Below, piece by piece: positions 61,060-64,000 of a stretch of DNA of 64,000 nucleotides. Position 1 is the first letter of the stretch. Each line of letters starts with the position of its first letter. Location: the NCBI RefSeq assembly GCF_014201095.1, contig NZ_JACHDN010000001.1:3348001-3412000 (forward strand). The letters are read 5' to 3'. The position numbers and the translations under genes are program-made. This DNA comes from Cellulomonas hominis (lineage in GTDB: Bacteria; Actinomycetota; Actinomycetes; Actinomycetales; Cellulomonadaceae). The notes below the pieces were generated by a model, which was not told where the DNA came from, did not search any database, and saw only the letters and a list, made by a program, of their open reading frames with translations.

Positions 61060-63243
61060 TCAGCCGACCCCGAGGACGAACGGCAGCACCGCCGCCGCGC
61101 CCGCCTGCCGGAGCAGCCGCGCCGCGACGGTGAGCGTCCACCCGGAGTCGGTGCGGTCGTCGACCAGCAGCACCGCCCGGCCCGGCAGCCCCTCGGCCGT
61201 CGCGGGCGGCAGGTCGAGCTCCAGCCGGCGGGCGACGGCGGCCAGCCGGTGCGCGGAGTTCACGTCGTGCCGCCCCGCGGGGACGTCCGGCCGGGGGACG
61301 ACCGCGCCGACCAGCGGCACGCCCAGGTGCCGGGCGACCCCTTCGGCGAGGTGCTGCACCAGCGCGGGCCGGGAGTCCGAGCGCACGACGACGACCCCCT
61401 CGGGGCGGTGCTCCGGGTGCCAGGCGTCGAGCGTCGCGAGCACCGGGTCGCGCAGCGGCACCGGCAGCCCGGCGGCGGGGTCGGCGTCGCCGCCGAACAG
61501 GTCGCGCAGCAGCCCGCCCCAGCCCACCGAGTCGAGCCGGGCGACCGCGCGGCCGGGCTCGGCCCGCTCGTCCTCCGCGATGCGGCCGCGCAGGTCCAGC
61601 CCGAGCGTGGCCATCCCGGACGGCCACTGCCGCCGCGGCTCGACGGCGACGCCCGCGGTGGTGAGCAGCGCCTGCGCCCCGGCGACGTGCGCGGCGTCCG
61701 GCGCGGCGCCGACGGTCCGCCCGGTGCAGCGGTCGCAGCGGCCGCACCGCCACGCCTCGCCCTCGGGTCCGGCGAGCTCGGGGTCGTCCAGCGCGCGGCG
61801 CAGGTGCGCCATCCGGCAGCCCTCGGTCGTGACGTAGTCGACCATCGACTGCTGCTCGGCCCGCCGGGTCGCGGTCACCCGGTCGTACCGTTCGGCGTCG
61901 TAGGACCACGGCTGCCCGGTCGCCGTCCAGCCACCCGCCACCCGCCGCACCGCGCCGTCGACGTCGAGCACCTTGAGCATCTGCTCCAGGCGGGACCGGC
62001 GCAGCGACACGTGGGTCTCGAGCGCGGCGGTGGACAGGGTGCCGCCGTCGCCCAGCGCGCGCAGGGCGGCGCGGACGTCCGGCTCGGGCGGGAACGCCGT
62101 CGAGGCGAACCAGTCCCAGATCGCGCGGTCCTCGCGGCCCGGCAGCAGCACCGCCGTGGCTCTGCCGCCCGACGCCTCGGCCGCGCGGCCCGCGCGCCCG
62201 ACCTGCTGGTAGTAGGCGATCGGGGAGGACGGCGCGCCGACGTGGACCACGAACCCGAGGTCCGGCTTGTCGAAGCCCATGCCGAGCGCGGACGTCGCGA
62301 CGAGCGCCTTGACCCGGTTGGCGAGCAGGTCGGCCTCGGCGACCTCCCGCTCGGCGGGGTCGGTCTGGCCGGTGTACGTACGGACGTCGAGCCCCGCGCC
62401 GCGCAGGTGCTCGGTGACCTGGTGCGCCGCGGCGATGGTCAGGCAGTAGACGATGCCGGACCCCTCGAACTCCGGGAGGTTCTGCGCGAGCCAGGCGAGC
62501 TGCGCCGCGGTGTCCGGCGTCCGCACCACGGCGAGGTCGAGGCTGGACCGGTCGAGGGGGCCGCGCAGCACCAGGACGTCGTCGTGCACCGCGGTGCCGA
62601 GCTGCTCGGCGACGTCGGCGGTCACCCGGGCGTTCGCGGTGGCGGTCGTCGCCAGCACCGGGATGCCGTCCGGCAGCTCGGACAGCAGCGTGCGGATGCG
62701 CCGGTAGTCCGGGCGGAAGTCGTGGCCCCAGTCGGAGATGCAGTGCGCCTCGTCGATGACGACCAGCCCGGCGTCGGCGGCGAGTCGCGGGAGCACCTCG
62801 TCCCGGAAGGCCGGGTGGGTCAGGCGCTCGGGGGACACCAGCAGGACGTCGACCTCCCCGTCGGCGATGCGGGCGTGCACCTCGTCCCACTCCGTGACGT
62901 TCGCGGAGTTGAGCGTCGCCGCCCGCACCCCGGCGCGCTGGGCGGCGGCCACCTGGTTGCGCATGAGGGCGAGCAGGGGCGAGACCAGCACCGTCGGCCC
63001 GGCGCCCCGGGCGCGCAGCAGCGCGGTGGCCACGAAGTACACCGCGGACTTGCCCCAGCCGGTGCGCTGGACCACCAGCGCCCGGCGGTGGTCCGTGACC
63101 AGCGCGTCGATCGCGCGCCACTGGTCGTCGCGCAGTCGGGCGTCGTCGCGGCCGACCAGGCGGCGCAGCACCGCCTCGGCCTCGGCGCGCAGGTCGGTAC
63201 CGGCCGGGGTGCCGGTCGGCGTGGCGGTCGGGTTCGTCGTCAT
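61060..63243 (-). CDS. recQ: RecQ-family DNA helicase with phosphoribosyltransferase-like C-terminus
   Basis: The 727-residue protein has the superfamily 2 helicase core (Walker A VVQRTGWGKSAVYFVA, DEAH box VVIDEAHCISDWGHDFRPDY, TSALGMGFDKPD, QQVGRAGR) and a RecQ zinc site (Cys in TTEGC, then CGRCDRC). Instead of a usual RQC/HRDC tail, residues about 560-727 form a phosphoribosyltransferase-like domain ending VLLVDDRTDSGWTLTVAARLL, the PRPP-loop pattern of type I enzymes. The ATG is supported by a minus-strand TAGGGT eight bases upstream. It sits on the opposite strand between hisD and hisC. The second domain's activity is unknown. Confidence 0.9.
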   Translation of the reverse strand: MTTNPTATPTGTPAGTDLRAEAEAVLRRLVGRDDARLRDDQWRAIDALVTDHRRALVVQRTGWGKSAVYFVATALLRARGAGPTVLVSPLLALMRNQVAAAQRAGVRAATLNSANVTEWDEVHARIADGEVDVLLVSPERLTHPAFRDEVLPRLAADAGLVVIDEAHCISDWGHDFRPDYRRIRTLLSELPDGIPVLATTATANARVTADVAEQLGTAVHDDVLVLRGPLDRSSLDLAVVRTPDTAAQLAWLAQNLPEFEGSGIVYCLTIAAAHQVTEHLRGAGLDVRTYTGQTDPAEREVAEADLLANRVKALVATSALGMGFDKPDLGFVVHVGAPSSPIAYYQQVGRAGRAAEASGGRATAVLLPGREDRAIWDWFASTAFPPEPDVRAALRALGDGGTLSTAALETHVSLRRSRLEQMLKVLDVDGAVRRVAGGWTATGQPWSYDAERYDRVTATRRAEQQSMVDYVTTEGCRMAHLRRALDDPELAGPEGEAWRCGRCDRCTGRTVGAAPDAAHVAGAQALLTTAGVAVEPRRQWPSGMATLGLDLRGRIAEDERAEPGRAVARLDSVGWGGLLRDLFGGDADPAAGLPVPLRDPVLATLDAWHPEHRPEGVVVVRSDSRPALVQHLAEGVARHLGVPLVGAVVPRPDVPAGRHDVNSAHRLAAVARRLELDLPPATAEGLPGRAVLLVDDRTDSGWTLTVAARLLRQAGAAAVLPFVLGVG

Positions 63244-63251
63244 CGCCCTCG

Positions 63252-63257
63252 ACCCTA
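63252..63257 (-). promoter_or_regulatory. -10 box for leaderless recQ transcript
   Basis: Minus-strand TAGGGT is eight bases before the ATG at 63243. Confidence 0.55.
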
Positions 63258-63332
63258 GACGCCCCCGCCGACACCGGGCCCGTCGTCCACAGGCCCGGCG
63301 AGACGGCTCGCCAGGGGCCGGGGGCGCGCGGA

Positions 63333-63338
63333 TACGAT
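63333..63338 (+). promoter_or_regulatory. -10 box for leaderless hisC transcript
   Basis: TACGAT ends seven bases before GTG 63346, in the 102-base region divergent from recQ. Confidence 0.55.
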
Positions 63339-63345
63339 CGGCCCC

Positions 63346-64000
63346 GTGACACCCCAGGAAGCCGCCACGCACCGGCCCGCGCGGCCCGCGCTGCCCGTGC
63401 GCCCCGAGCTGGCCGGCAGCGCGCCCTACGGCGCCCCGCAGCTCGCCGTGCCCAACCTGCTCAACGTCAACGAGAACCCGTACCCGCCGTCGCCGCAGGT
63501 GGTCGCCGACATCGCCGCCGCCGTGGCGCACGCCGCCGCCGGGCTGAACCGGTACCCCGACCGGGAGTTCCTCGACCTGCGCGGCGACCTCGCGGACTAC
63601 CTCGCGGTCGAGTCGGGCGTGCGCGTCGCGCCCGAGCAGGTGTGGGCGGCGAACGGGTCGAACGAGGTCATGCTGCACGTCCTGCAGGCGTTCGGCGGCC
63701 CCGGGCGCACCGCGGTGTCCTTCGCGCCGACGTACTCCATGTACCCCGAGTACGCGCGCGACACGCACACCCGCTGGGTCGCGGGCCGGCGCACCGAGGA
63801 CTTCCACGTCGACCCGGACGAGGCGCGGTTCCTGATCGCCCGCGAGCAGCCGTCGGTCGTGCTGCTCACCAGCCCGAACAACCCGACGGGCACGGCGCTC
63901 GACCTGGGCACGGTGCGGGCGGTGCTGGACGCCGCGGCGCAGGTCCCGGGCGGCTGCGTGGTCGTGGTCGACGAGGCGTACGCGGAGTTCCGCCGCGCGG
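63346..64000 (+). CDS. hisC: Histidinol-phosphate aminotransferase, 5' part (3' end outside window)
   Basis: HisC transaminates imidazole-acetol phosphate to histidinol phosphate. 218 residues are present. They include a Pro/Arg-rich N-terminus, the substrate region [17 protein letters not shown], and the fold-type I motifs [24 protein letters not shown] and [14 protein letters not shown], followed by VVDEAYAEF. The window ends before the PLP lysine. Beginning at GTG 63346, it has a leaderless promoter rather than being joined to hisD. Confidence 0.93.
   Translation, partial: MTPQEAATHRPARPALPVRPELAGSAPYGAPQLAVPNLLNVNENPYPPSPQVVADIAAAVAHAAAGLNRYPDREFLDLRGDLADYLAVESGVRVAPEQVWAANGSNEVMLHVLQAFGGPGRTAVSFAPTYSMYPEYARDTHTRWVAGRRTEDFHVDPDEARFLIAREQPSVVLLTSPNNPTGTALDLGTVRAVLDAAAQVPGGCVVVVDEAYAEFRRA

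Overview
The window is very GC-rich DNA (roughly three quarters G+C by eye) packed with genes on both strands. Many genes start with GTG, stop/start overlaps of the GTGA and ATGA kind are frequent, and the -10 boxes are of the TANNNT type. Gene content and order (miaA-dapF-hflX-lexA-LysM-nrdR; mraZ to divIVA without ftsA; SAV_6107-type HEPN next to dinB; PAC2 protein; DUF3040) point to an actinomycete. Overall character fits Micrococcales and in particular a Cellulomonas-like organism, but the genus is an inference. No rRNA, tRNA, insertion sequence, prophage or CRISPR array was seen. This is core chromosome.

Region 1 (1-13.4 kb): the end of miaA, dapF, a small thioredoxin-fold protein, an RsmC-type methyltransferase, hflX, a DinG/XPD-like helicase, L-lactate dehydrogenase, a small membrane protein, a LysR regulator divergent from a class V aminotransferase, and the SOS repressor lexA divergent from a LysM cell-wall protein with two LexA boxes between them. 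Next come a probable non-coding RNA locus (about 11.5-11.7 kb) and a marR/DUF6544-like pair. Region 2 (13.5-28.7 kb): nrdR, an S9 peptidase, an acyl-CoA ligase, an aldo/keto reductase, serA, a HelD/HelR-like helicase, a PAC2 protein, an MFS transporter, a cold-shock protein, a spermidine-synthase-like protein, and an SOS-controlled HEPN-dinB operon whose promoter spacer is occupied by a perfect LexA box. Region 3 (28.7-34.1 kb): DUF3040, a repeat-rich intergenic stretch, and the moxR-DUF58-transglutaminase operon.

Region 4 (34.1-55.6 kb) is the division and cell wall (dcw) cluster: mraZ, rsmH, ftsL, ftsI, murE, murF, mraY, murD, ftsW, a fused murG-murC, ftsQ, ftsZ, pgeF, sepF, yggT and divIVA, then a DksA-like zinc-finger protein, lspA and rluD. 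Genes from ftsL to ftsQ are largely translationally coupled. The fusion of MurG (last cytoplasmic lipid II step) to MurC (first UDP-MurNAc ligation) in one 940-residue frame is the most unusual protein here. Region 5 (55.6-64 kb): dnaE, a small S4 RNA-binding protein, hisD, a RecQ helicase with a phosphoribosyltransferase-like tail on the opposite strand, and the 5' part of hisC.

A recurring regulatory theme is leaderless transcription. At least twelve genes have a TANNNT box 6-8 nt before the start codon with no usable ribosome binding site, and this decides several start codons (dnaE, murE, lspA, hisD, recQ, hisC). All functional names rest on recognisable motifs read from the translation. 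No database search was run.
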